A stretch of 10,779 nucleotides of DNA from Gallispira sp964526435 (GCA_964526435.1 CAZGIC010000081.1:1-10779); one strand, 5' to 3'. Shown: positions 1-5,680, counted from the stretch's first letter. Translations and numbers: made by a program. Notes: generated by a model not told the origin, from the letters alone.

Positions 1-57
1 TCTTGTTTTTGTTCAAGATTGCGAATGAGCAGTGCGAGTTTCGCAATTACCTAATTT
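1..57. repeat. Pair of short inverted repeats at the left window edge
   Basis: Two adjacent perfect inverted repeats are visible. TCTTG (1-5) pairs with CAAGA (14-18), and ATTGCGAA (18-25) pairs with TTCGCAAT (40-47) across a 14-nt loop. They lie beyond the terminator of the sseB unit and no reading frame here can be supported. They may be the end of a dispersed palindromic element or the 3' end of a transcript that begins outside the window. The structure is seen directly; its nature is inferred. Confidence 0.35.
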
Positions 58-96
58 ATAATAAATAAAAGTCCGCAAGCTGCACCCACGGACTTT
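58..96 (-). terminator. Intrinsic terminator of the flavoprotein-sseB unit
   Basis: On the minus strand a perfect 8-bp stem, AAAGTCCG/CGGACTTT (68-75 with 89-96, 13-nt loop), is followed directly by a T-rich tract, TTTTATTTATT. It starts only 7 nt after the stop codon of the last sseB gene, so it fits as the end of that operon. Confidence 0.75.
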
Positions 97-102
97 CAGA
101 TA

Positions 103-510
103 TTAATTATTTTTTGTTTTAATATGTTCTTTTATTCTGTCAAGGAAATCCTTCTTAAGTGCCAGACTATTGCCTCCATTATCAATTAATATTCCTGAAT
201 AGTCAGCACCTGTCATACCCACAATACCGCAAACATCATTAAAATTAAGTTCAAGGAACTGTACATCTTTTCTCCATACACCTATAGCCTCAACACTTGT
301 AAACACAAGTAAAAAGCTTCCCTTTTCCCCGTGTATTGAGTAATATCCTATATTGTTAATCTTTGTAATATTTTGAGTTTTTTCACCTGTCTCAATAATT
401 ACAGGCACATAAAACTTATCCCGTATAAGTCTTGAAACAAATTCTGTTTTATTTTCATTAGAAGAATTTTCCTTAAGTTTTGCAATACTTTCTGCTAACG
501 CCTTGCTCAT
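103..510 (-). CDS. SseB-family N-terminal-domain protein (third of three)
   Basis: A 135-residue protein made of a single SseB N-terminal-type domain. Landmarks shared with its two upstream neighbours are an N-terminal helix with a KLKEN-like segment, the strand KFYVPVIIE (about residues 33-41), the FLLVFTSVEAIGVW stretch (about 66-79), and a C-terminal YSGILIDNGGNSLAL segment that echoes GFIIDDKGENIAI in the first copy. SseB is named for enhanced serine sensitivity on overexpression in Escherichia coli; its biochemical role is not established and no catalytic residues are evident. The ATG lies 10 nt after the preceding sseB stop, with an AAGAGGTG ribosome binding site overlapping that stop, so translation is probably coupled. 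No signal peptide or membrane segment is seen, so it should be cytoplasmic. Confidence 0.75.
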   Translation of the reverse strand: MSKALAESIAKLKENSSNENKTEFVSRLIRDKFYVPVIIETGEKTQNITKINNIGYYSIHGEKGSFLLVFTSVEAIGVWRKDVQFLELNFNDVCGIVGMTGADYSGILIDNGGNSLALKKDFLDRIKEHIKTKNN

Positions 511-520
511 ATAACACCTC

Positions 521-1285
521 TTATTTCTTATAAAAAGGAGTAACTCCGATTATATACTTTTGTGCAACCTTATCAAATGAAGGCATAAAGCCTATTGTTT
601 CCCCTTGTTTCATAACACTGTGGGCAACAGCCGCAATACCGTCAAAGGCAGCCTTAAGGCTTCCGTCCCTGCAAAATTCCACTACAATAACGGGAGTAGG
701 ATTTTCCTCACCCTTTCTTATAGTTTCCATGTAATATGCTGAACTTACATTACCCTCACTGTCAAAATATTCCTTTAAAGCCTCAACTACATTTTCAGGC
801 GGATTTTTAACAGGCTTAAGTCCCATATTCCCTTCCGTCTGCACTCTTTCAGGCTTAATTATAACATTGGGATTAGATGCCCTTTCTATATTCTGCATAA
901 GGCTGTTCTGAATAGCAATGTTGCATCCACACGGATCAATAACAAATCCATCGTAACCCTTTGTATTCATTACCATATTTTTTACATCGTCATAGCTTCG
1001 TATGAGATACATTTTATTAGGATTTTTGTTCCACTTATCTAATTCTTCACCACTTGTAAACACAACAAGATACACAAGCCCCTTGCTTGTTTTCATTGAA
1101 AAATAATTTACTGTGGCATCTGCTGAAACTTTATTGTCAACAGGTTCAGGAACAATAACAACAGGCAGAACAAATTTAGCTCCTATAAGTTTATTAAGAA
1201 ACCAGAGTCTTTTTTCCTGGGTAACGTTTTCTCTAAGCCTGGAAGCTGCATCTATAAGTCCGGTGTTATCAATGGGAATATTCAT
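521..1285 (-). CDS. Two-domain SseB protein (second of three)
   Basis: A 254-residue protein, the full-length member of the trio. Residues about 5-130 form an SseB N-terminal domain (KFVLPVVIV, LVYLVVFTSGEELDKW, GFVIDPCGCNIAIQ). Residues 131-165 look like a low-complexity linker rich in N, P and E. Residues about 166-254 match the SseB C-terminal domain, with the ALKEYFDSEGNVSSAYYMETI start and a PVIVVEF core. The order matches the enhanced-serine-sensitivity family, whose molecular function is unknown. The ATG is preceded by GGAGG at 9-nt spacing and lies 16 nt after the previous gene's stop. The flanking paralogues have only the N-terminal domain, suggesting tandem duplication with loss of the C-terminal half, or gain of that half in this copy. 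The domain call is firm; the role is unknown. Confidence 0.8.
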   Translation of the reverse strand: MNIPIDNTGLIDAASRLRENVTQEKRLWFLNKLIGAKFVLPVVIVPEPVDNKVSADATVNYFSMKTSKGLVYLVVFTSGEELDKWNKNPNKMYLIRSYDDVKNMVMNTKGYDGFVIDPCGCNIAIQNSLMQNIERASNPNVIIKPERVQTEGNMGLKPVKNPPENVVEALKEYFDSEGNVSSAYYMETIRKGEENPTPVIVVEFCRDGSLKAAFDGIAAVAHSVMKQGETIGFMPSFDKVAQKYIIGVTPFYKK

Positions 1286-1301
1286 ACACTATAGCCTCCA
1301 A

Positions 1302-1700
1302 TTACTCCTTAGGCAGCATTTCCTCTTTAGGAATAGCAATATTTTCGCCCTTATCATCAATTATAAATCCATCAAGTCCGCTGTTTTCTTTTGTAACAAT
1401 TTCTCTTATTGATACAAAATTCTGCAACATAGTCATAATATCGTCTCTACCGCCATAAGTTTTTCTGAGTTCATCAAGGCTTGTATAAACACTTAAATAT
1501 TTTTTACCGTCTGACGGTATCAAAACACACAGTTTTCCTGTCTTTTTCTCTCCGCTTTCATTTTTATCCACTGAAACAGGCACATAAAATATAGAGTCTA
1601 TTACAGCCTTGTAAAATTCCTCCTGAAATATTACTGTTCTTACAGCCTTAAACTGTTTCATTGCTTCAACAAGTTTAGTATTATCCGGTGTCTTATTCAT
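1302..1700 (-). CDS. SseB-family N-terminal-domain protein (first of three)
   Basis: A 132-residue single-domain SseB-type protein. The frame opens at a TTG at 1715, but I place the start at the ATG at 1700 because GAGAGGT sits 6 nt upstream of it and overlaps the TTG codon. Shared family landmarks are SIFYVPVSVD, KYLSVYTSLDELRKTYGG and a C-terminal GFIIDDKGENIAIPKE segment. It is about as long as the third copy and lacks the C-terminal SseB domain of the second. It begins 44 nt after the flavoprotein stop with no terminator or convincing promoter between them, so it is probably cotranscribed with it. No catalytic motif, signal peptide or membrane segment is seen. Family membership is inferred from similarity to its neighbours; function is unknown. 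Confidence 0.7.
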   Translation of the reverse strand: MNKTPDNTKLVEAMKQFKAVRTVIFQEEFYKAVIDSIFYVPVSVDKNESGEKKTGKLCVLIPSDGKKYLSVYTSLDELRKTYGGRDDIMTMLQNFVSIREIVTKENSGLDGFIIDDKGENIAIPKEEMLPKE

Positions 1701-1706
1701 TTTCTT

Positions 1707-1713
1707 ACCTCTC
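1707..1713 (-). promoter_or_regulatory. Ribosome binding site deciding the first sseB start
   Basis: GAGAGGT on the minus strand lies 6 nt before the ATG at 1700. It overlaps the in-frame TTG at 1715, which therefore cannot use it, so the downstream ATG is preferred. Confidence 0.65.
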
Positions 1714-1744
1714 AAATTATATTTTATATTTTTAATTTCTGTAT

Positions 1745-2794
1745 TTATCTTCCCAAAACTTCGTCGATTATATCCTTAACCGTTGAAATTTTATCAATCT
1801 TATAAACATTTTCACCGCAGAAAACAAGGGCGTTGTCAATATCCCCGTTAGCTCCGTTAAAAAGTGCCAGAGAAATACAATAAGGAATTGTTTTCGGGTC
1901 ACAGTGAACAAGACATTTAAAGCATCTTGTAACTTTGCAGCCTTCAGGAACAATATTTTTTATAAAGTTATTATTAAGTGCTCTTCCTGGCATACCCACT
2001 GGACTTTTAACAATTTTAACATCTTCAAGCTTTGCATTTACATAAGCTTCTTTAAACTCAATATCAGCATCACACTCTTCTGTAGCAACAAACCTTGTAG
2101 CCATCTGCACCCCGTCAAGTCCAAGCTCATCAATATAGTGCTTAACATCTTCTTTGCTGTAAACACCGCCGCCGAACACAACAGGAATAGTTTTGTCATA
2201 CTTTTCTTCAAATGACTTTTTCATTTCGACTATTTTAATAATCTCATCGTCAAAATTATCAATATTTAAAACTTCCTCAGCCTTAAATCCCAGATGTCCC
2301 CCTGCCTTCGGACCTTCAATCACCAGAAGATCAGGCAGTCTGTTATATTTTTTAACCCAGCGTGAAAATATAACCTTACATGCCTTTGCAGAAGAAACAA
2401 TAGGTGCAAGCTTAATATCAGAACCTTCGGCAAACTTAGGCAAATCCATAGGCAGTCCTGCCCCTGATACTATAATGTCAGCACCGTTTTCAATACAGCA
2501 CTTAACAAAGTCCTCATAATGAGTAACGGCAACCATTATATTTACACCTATTATACCGCCATTTGACTGTTCTTTTGCAAGCTTTATTTCTCTTGCCAAA
2601 GCTCTCATATTTGCCTCAAATGTGTTGGTGTAAAAATCAGGCTCTCGAAAACCGGGCTGCGCTGCAGATATTACACCAATACCGCCTTCCCTTGCTACAG
2701 CGGCAGCAAGTTTATGAAAGCTGATACCGACACCCATTCCTCCCTGTACGATAGGAATTTTTGCAACCAAATCTCCAATTACTAAATTTTTCAT
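1745..2794 (-). CDS. FabK/nitronate-monooxygenase-type FMN oxidoreductase with Cys-rich tail
   Basis: A 349-residue TIM-barrel flavoprotein of the family holding nitronate monooxygenase (2-nitropropane dioxygenase) and the enoyl-ACP reductase FabK. Visible marks are the N-terminal IVQGGMGVGIS FMN-binding loop, GADIIVSGAGLP, the EGPKAGGHLGF segment (160-170) with H167 where the family has its active-site histidine, the phosphate-binding GGGVYSKED and GVQMATRFVATEE. The C-terminus carries C291, C294, C298 and C306 (C-x2-C-x3-C-x7-C) plus C326, which the minimal fold does not need. The start is the ATG at 2794, with AGAGGT 7 nt upstream; an earlier in-frame start would add 11 residues but has no comparable site. 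It has its own promoter and leads the sseB genes. No fatty-acid synthesis genes are adjacent, so FabK activity is not supported over a nitronate- or NAD(P)H-oxidising role. Confidence 0.85.
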   Translation of the reverse strand: MKNLVIGDLVAKIPIVQGGMGVGISFHKLAAAVAREGGIGVISAAQPGFREPDFYTNTFEANMRALAREIKLAKEQSNGGIIGVNIMVAVTHYEDFVKCCIENGADIIVSGAGLPMDLPKFAEGSDIKLAPIVSSAKACKVIFSRWVKKYNRLPDLLVIEGPKAGGHLGFKAEEVLNIDNFDDEIIKIVEMKKSFEEKYDKTIPVVFGGGVYSKEDVKHYIDELGLDGVQMATRFVATEECDADIEFKEAYVNAKLEDVKIVKSPVGMPGRALNNNFIKNIVPEGCKVTRCFKCLVHCDPKTIPYCISLALFNGANGDIDNALVFCGENVYKIDKISTVKDIIDEVLGR

Positions 2795-2801
2795 TAAAAT
2801 T

Positions 2802-2807
2802 ACCTCT
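2802..2807 (-). promoter_or_regulatory. Ribosome binding site deciding the flavoprotein start
   Basis: AGAGGT on the minus strand is 7 nt upstream of the ATG at 2794. It supports this start over the in-frame ATG codons at 2827 and 2821. Confidence 0.65.
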
Positions 2808-2884
2808 TCTATATATTTCATAAACATACAGCTTATGTATAAAAAAATCCTTAATTAAAACACAAAAAAGCTTTATTCCTTATG

Positions 2885-2913
2885 ATTATACCATTTTAAA
2901 ATGATTTTGTCTA
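2885..2913 (-). promoter_or_regulatory. Sigma-A promoter of the flavoprotein-sseB unit
   Basis: TAGACA (2908-2913) and TATAAT (2885-2890) are separated by 17 nt, with a TGG extended -10 directly before TATAAT. The expected start near 2878 leaves a leader of about 85 nt. The palindrome CATTTTAAAATG (2892-2903) fills most of the spacer and also lies just upstream of the opposing promoter, so a shared repressor site is possible but unproven. Confidence 0.65.
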
Positions 2914-2919
2914 TAACTT

Positions 2920-2948
2920 TTGACAGAATTAAAATAATGTTGTATACT
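2920..2948 (+). promoter_or_regulatory. Sigma-A promoter of the NusG-II/Gx/ApbE unit
   Basis: TTGACA (2920-2925) is followed by a 17-nt spacer and TATACT (2943-2948), eleven of twelve consensus positions at optimal spacing. The first gene starts at 2975 behind GGGAGTG, so the leader is short, about 20 nt. Confidence 0.8.
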
Positions 2949-2974
2949 AAAAAAAACAAAAAAGGGAGTGAAAT

Positions 2975-3358
2975 ATGAATAACAGAAAATTTTTTTCAAA
3001 AAATGATTTAATAATTATAATTGCCATACTGATTTTGTCTATTCTGCTGTTTGTGCTTTTTACATTTACCACAGCAGGGCAAAGTGAATATGTACAGATT
3101 ATATATGACGGCAATGTTATTGACACACTGCCTCTTGACAGTGATACAGAATATTCACCTGATACAAATAATAATATTATAATAGAAATAAAAGACGGAA
3201 AGGTTCGTTTTAAGTCCTCTGACTGTCCTGATAAAGTTTGTGTAAACACAGGCTGGCTTTCATCACCGGGGCAGACGGCAGTATGTCTGCCAAATAAAAT
3301 TTCAATTGTAATCAAACCCACATCAGGGGATAAAAACTCTGTAGACACTCAGATATAA
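2975..3358 (+). CDS. Membrane-anchored NusG-domain-II protein (EetA-like)
   Basis: A 127-residue protein with one hydrophobic segment (about residues 11-33) after a short basic N-terminus, then a domain of about 90 residues predicted to lie outside the membrane. The segment VRFKSSDCPDKVCVNTGWL followed by GQTAVCLPNKISIVI matches the NusG domain II family, with cysteines C84, C89 and C104. Despite the name these proteins are not the transcription factor NusG, which has an N-terminal NGN domain that is absent here. They commonly neighbour Gx-transporter and ApbE genes, as here. As I recall, the same pair occurs in the flavin-based extracellular electron transfer locus of Listeria (eetA/eetB), but I could not check that. 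It leads a plus-strand operon with a 21-nt gap to the next gene. Biochemical function is unknown. Confidence 0.8.
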   Translation: MNNRKFFSKNDLIIIIAILILSILLFVLFTFTTAGQSEYVQIIYDGNVIDTLPLDSDTEYSPDTNNNIIIEIKDGKVRFKSSDCPDKVCVNTGWLSSPGQTAVCLPNKISIVIKPTSGDKNSVDTQI

Positions 3359-3379
3359 TAGTATCAAAAGGAGAACTCT

Positions 3380-3904
3380 ATGAAACAATTTTCAAAAGCA
3401 AAGTATATATCCTATATGGCAATGCTCCTTACTCTCATAGTTGTATTGTCAATATTTGAGTCAATGCTGCCTCCTTTTCCCATGCTTCCTCCGGGAGTAA
3501 AAATCGGACTTGCAAATATAGTCACTATGTACACCATCTTCTTTATCGGCAAAAAAGAAGCCTTTATATTAAACATTGCAAAAGGCGTCTTTGTTCTCAT
3601 TACAAGAGGATTTACAGCAGGTATTTTAAGTCTGTGCGGAGGTATACTCTCAATATGTGTTATAATTGTGCTCACATTTATATTTAAGAAGAAAATCTCA
3701 TATATGATTTTAAGCATAGCCGGTGCAATTTCACATAACATAGGACAGCTTATTGCCATAATTATTATTATGAACAATAAATACACTGCTTATTATTTGC
3801 CTGTACTTTTAATAGCAGGCATAATTATGGGCAGTATAACGGGAATACTTTTAAAAACACTGCTTCCTGTTTTATCATACCCATTAAAGGAGAGAAACAA
3901 ATGA
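3380..3904 (+). CDS. Gx transporter / heptaprenyl diphosphate synthase component I family membrane protein
   Basis: A 174-residue integral membrane protein with about five hydrophobic segments (roughly 10-30, 45-60, 65-105, 108-132 and 137-165). Diagnostic features are LPPGVKIGLANIVTMY (about 36-51), the glycine-rich GILSLCGGILS and AGAISHNIGQL. The family is often labelled HepS component I, but its fold resembles the substrate-binding subunits of ECF-type transporters and prenyl synthase activity is doubtful. In this setting, between a NusG-II protein and ApbE, a role in membrane electron transfer or in flavin or quinone supply is more plausible (inference). An AAAAGGAG site precedes the ATG. 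The stop overlaps the apbE start by 4 nt (ATGA), a strong sign of translational coupling. Confidence 0.8.
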   Translation: MKQFSKAKYISYMAMLLTLIVVLSIFESMLPPFPMLPPGVKIGLANIVTMYTIFFIGKKEAFILNIAKGVFVLITRGFTAGILSLCGGILSICVIIVLTFIFKKKISYMILSIAGAISHNIGQLIAIIIIMNNKYTAYYLPVLLIAGIIMGSITGILLKTLLPVLSYPLKERNK

Positions 3905-4899
3905 AAAAAATAATTTTTGTCATTTTTATTGTTATGATGCTTGCAGGCTGCGGAAAGCAGGAGTACACAACATCATATCTTGATGTTTTTGATACTTTCA
4001 GCACTCTGACCATGTACACTGCCTCCCGTGATGAATTTGACAGCATAAGCGATGAACTTCACACTGAACTTGTTAAACTCAACAAACTCTTTGACATATA
4101 CAACGATTACGAGGGAATAAACAACATTAAAACAATAAATGACAATGCAGGCATAGCTCCCGTAACTGTTGACAATGAAATAATAGACCTTATTAAGGCA
4201 GGTATAGACGCCTATGATAAAACAGACGGAACAGTAAACATAGCCATGGGTTCAGTTCTTAAAATATGGCACAACTACAGAGAAAATGCTCTTGACAATA
4301 ATATTTATGCAGTACCTGCTTCAGAAGAACTTGAAGAGGCAGCAAAGCATACAGACATAAATTCTATAATAATAGACGAAGATAATTCCACAGTATTTAT
4401 AACTGATGAAAACACTTCACTTGATGTCGGAGCAATTGCAAAGGGCTATACAGCAGATTACGCTGCCGAATTTTTACGGGAAAAAAATATAAGCTCTGCT
4501 CTCCTCAATTTAGGGGGGAATGTTATTTGTCTTAATGACAGTACAAAAGAAAGCTGGACAATAGGTGTTACCTCACCTGAAAATCCACAGGAATATATTG
4601 ATAAAATAACCATAAAAAACAAATCCGCCGTATCAAGCGGAAATTATCAGCGTTACTATGAATACAACGGCAAACGCTACCATCACATTATAGACAGTAA
4701 AACCCTTTATCCTGCTGAAAATAACAGCGGAGTAACCATTATTTCAGACAGTTCTCTTGAGGGTGACATATTTTCAACTGCACTTTTTATACTGCCCTAT
4801 GAAGATGGCAAAAAACTGGCAGAAGAAAACGGCTTTGAAGCCTTATGGGTAACTACAGAAGGAAATGTCTATAAAACCGAAAATTTTGATAACAACTAA
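3901..4899 (+). CDS. apbE: FAD:protein FMN transferase lipoprotein (ApbE family)
   Basis: A 332-residue ApbE, which moves FMN from FAD onto a threonine of target proteins outside the membrane. The N-terminus is a lipoprotein signal with lipobox LAGC, so C17 should be lipidated and the enzyme anchored at the outer membrane face. Family motifs run in order: FDTFSTLTMY, LDVGAIAKGY (174-183), NLGGN (203-207), SSGNYQRYY (245-253), HHIID (261-265) and GDIFSTALF (288-296), where D289 and T293 fit the Mg-binding pair. The usual HIIDPxTGxP is HIIDSKTLYP here, a deviation in a normally conserved loop. AAAGGAG precedes the start and the gene overlaps its upstream neighbour by 4 nt. In Listeria the homologous lipoprotein FmnB flavinylates electron-transfer proteins. 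No FMN-binding-domain target gene is in this window, so the substrate must be encoded elsewhere. Confidence 0.92.
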   Translation: MKKIIFVIFIVMMLAGCGKQEYTTSYLDVFDTFSTLTMYTASRDEFDSISDELHTELVKLNKLFDIYNDYEGINNIKTINDNAGIAPVTVDNEIIDLIKAGIDAYDKTDGTVNIAMGSVLKIWHNYRENALDNNIYAVPASEELEEAAKHTDINSIIIDEDNSTVFITDENTSLDVGAIAKGYTADYAAEFLREKNISSALLNLGGNVICLNDSTKESWTIGVTSPENPQEYIDKITIKNKSAVSSGNYQRYYEYNGKRYHHIIDSKTLYPAENNSGVTIISDSSLEGDIFSTALFILPYEDGKKLAEENGFEALWVTTEGNVYKTENFDNN

Positions 4900-4921
4900 A
4901 ACCGAATATTTTATATCTGAA

Positions 4922-4956
4922 TTTGCCTGCATCTGAAACTGTACAGGGCAGGCAAA
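4922..4956 (+). terminator. Terminator of the NusG-II/Gx/apbE operon
   Basis: A perfect 9-bp stem, TTTGCCTGC (4922-4930) with GCAGGCAAA (4948-4956), lies 22 nt after the apbE stop. The T-tract after it is weak (TAACTTTATT), so termination may be partial. It faces the opposing non-coding RNA terminator at 4986-5033. Confidence 0.6.
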
Positions 4957-4983
4957 TAACTTTATTATCCCCTTTAAATCAAT

Positions 4984-5284
4984 ATAAAAAGGAGCTGTTC
5001 CAAGCATAAATACCGGTTCACTTGAAACAGCTCAAAACAGGTCCACCAAACCCGTTATATTATACAAGAGGTTGAAGCTCATTTTGTTTTACCGTACAAA
5101 GCACCAATACGGTTACAACATGTACATATAAATAAAAGCACAGAGGAAGGAGTCTTTATTTAGAAAAATCCAATGTTGTAAAATTAAGTAAAAAAGGGGT
5201 ACAGTCCAACAAAGACACCAATCGGACTGAAAAAACTTAAAAACAAAATGAGGCGTCGAAGCCAACGCTTCAACGCCCTTGTAT
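4984..5284 (-). ncRNA. Candidate structured non-coding RNA, about 300 nt, class not recognised
   Basis: A stretch without any supportable protein gene has its own consensus promoter, a strong terminator and nested complementarity along most of its length. In minus-strand order: ends TATACAAG/CTTGTATA pair (5278-5285 with 5061-5068); a 5' hairpin has an 11-bp stem and GUUG loop (5252-5277); a 13-bp helix joins 5240-5252 to 5078-5090. That helix encloses a CAGUCC/GGACUG hairpin (5202-5229), a 9-bp helix (5173-5181 with 5113-5121) capped by AAATAAA/TTTATTT (5130-5136 with 5155-5161), and an accgta/tacggt hairpin (5091-5113). Outside lie an AACGGGU/ACCUGUU hairpin (5036-5056) and the terminator. 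Three stems hold G-U pairs on this strand that would be C-A mismatches on the other, which supports minus-strand transcription. RNase P, SRP and tmRNA hallmarks are absent. It follows rpsT on the same strand, so it could also receive rpsT read-through. Confidence 0.72.
4986..5033 (-). terminator. Intrinsic terminator of the candidate non-coding RNA
   Basis: On the minus strand GAGCUGUUUCAAG pairs with CUUGGAACAGCUC as a continuous 13-bp stem including one U-G pair (5021-5033 with 4992-5004, 16-nt loop). It is followed by C and then five U residues (4990-4986). The stem is broken by a C-A mismatch if read on the plus strand. Confidence 0.85.
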
Positions 5285-5291
5285 AAACAAC

Positions 5292-5320
5292 ATTATACTA
5301 CATTAAATATATTTTGTCAA
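5292..5320 (-). promoter_or_regulatory. Consensus sigma-A promoter of the candidate non-coding RNA
   Basis: TTGACA (5315-5320) and TATAAT (5292-5297) both match the consensus at all six positions with an ideal 17-nt spacer. It begins 17 nt after the rpsT stop on the same strand, with no protein start downstream, which points to a highly transcribed RNA starting near 5284. Confidence 0.88.
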
Positions 5321-5336
5321 TACATTTTTTAATTTA

Positions 5337-5600
5337 TTAAGCCATCTTATTTACAAGCTTAGCAAGTCTTGACTTCTTTCTTGATGCATTATTCTTATGA
5401 AGAACACCCTTAGTGCAAGCCATATCTATAGCCTTAGTTGCAGCCTTTAAAGCCTCTGCTGCAGCAGCCTTGTCACCTGCATTAACAGCAGCAACAACCT
5501 TCTTCATTGCAGTCTTTGTTGCAGATGAAACCATCTTGTTTCTTAAAGTTTTCTTATTTGTAACTAAAATTCTCTTCTTAGCTGACTTAATATTTGCCAT
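5337..5600 (-). CDS. rpsT: 30S ribosomal protein S20
   Basis: An 87-residue, lysine- and alanine-rich basic protein of normal S20 length. The N-terminal MANIKSAKKRILVTNKKTLRN and the C-terminal KGVLHKNNASRKKSRLAKLVN segments are hallmarks of the family. S20 is a primary binder of 16S rRNA in the body of the 30S subunit and is largely alpha-helical. The ATG is preceded by AGGAGG at good spacing. It is monocistronic, with its own promoter at 5723-5751 and a leader of about 115 nt. No separate terminator lies between its stop and the non-coding RNA promoter 17 nt downstream, so some transcripts may continue to the terminator at 4986. It is divergent from gpr, a neighbourhood often seen in spore-forming Firmicutes. 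Confidence 0.97.
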   Translation of the reverse strand: MANIKSAKKRILVTNKKTLRNKMVSSATKTAMKKVVAAVNAGDKAAAAEALKAATKAIDMACTKGVLHKNNASRKKSRLAKLVNKMA

Positions 5601-5680
5601 TAAAATTTCCTCCTAAAAATACAACAACCAATCTTAATTTTCATAATTCTATACAGTGCAATTTAAGTTTAGAGGGGTTT

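Noticed and set aside
1745..2794. Calling the flavoprotein FabK, enoyl-ACP reductase
   Set aside because: No fatty-acid synthesis genes are adjacent, and the cysteine-rich tail and sequence fit the broader nitronate-monooxygenase-like group at least as well.
2947..3348. Minus-strand frame of 133 codons over the NusG-II gene
   Set aside because: It is antisense to a gene with a good promoter, ribosome binding site and family motifs, and its own sequence shows no domain.
5137..5154. Plus-strand GAGGAAGGAG resembling a ribosome binding site or the RNase P GAGGAAAGUC signature
   Set aside because: No start codon with an open frame follows it, and the rest of the RNase P core is absent. On the minus strand it is the hairpin loop of the RNA candidate.
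4984..5284. tmRNA, SRP RNA or 6S RNA as the identity of the structured region
   Set aside because: There is no tRNA-like end with CCA, no SRP helix-8 motif such as GGAAGCAGC, and the branched multi-hairpin layout differs from the single bubbled rod of 6S RNA. 6S is the least firmly excluded.
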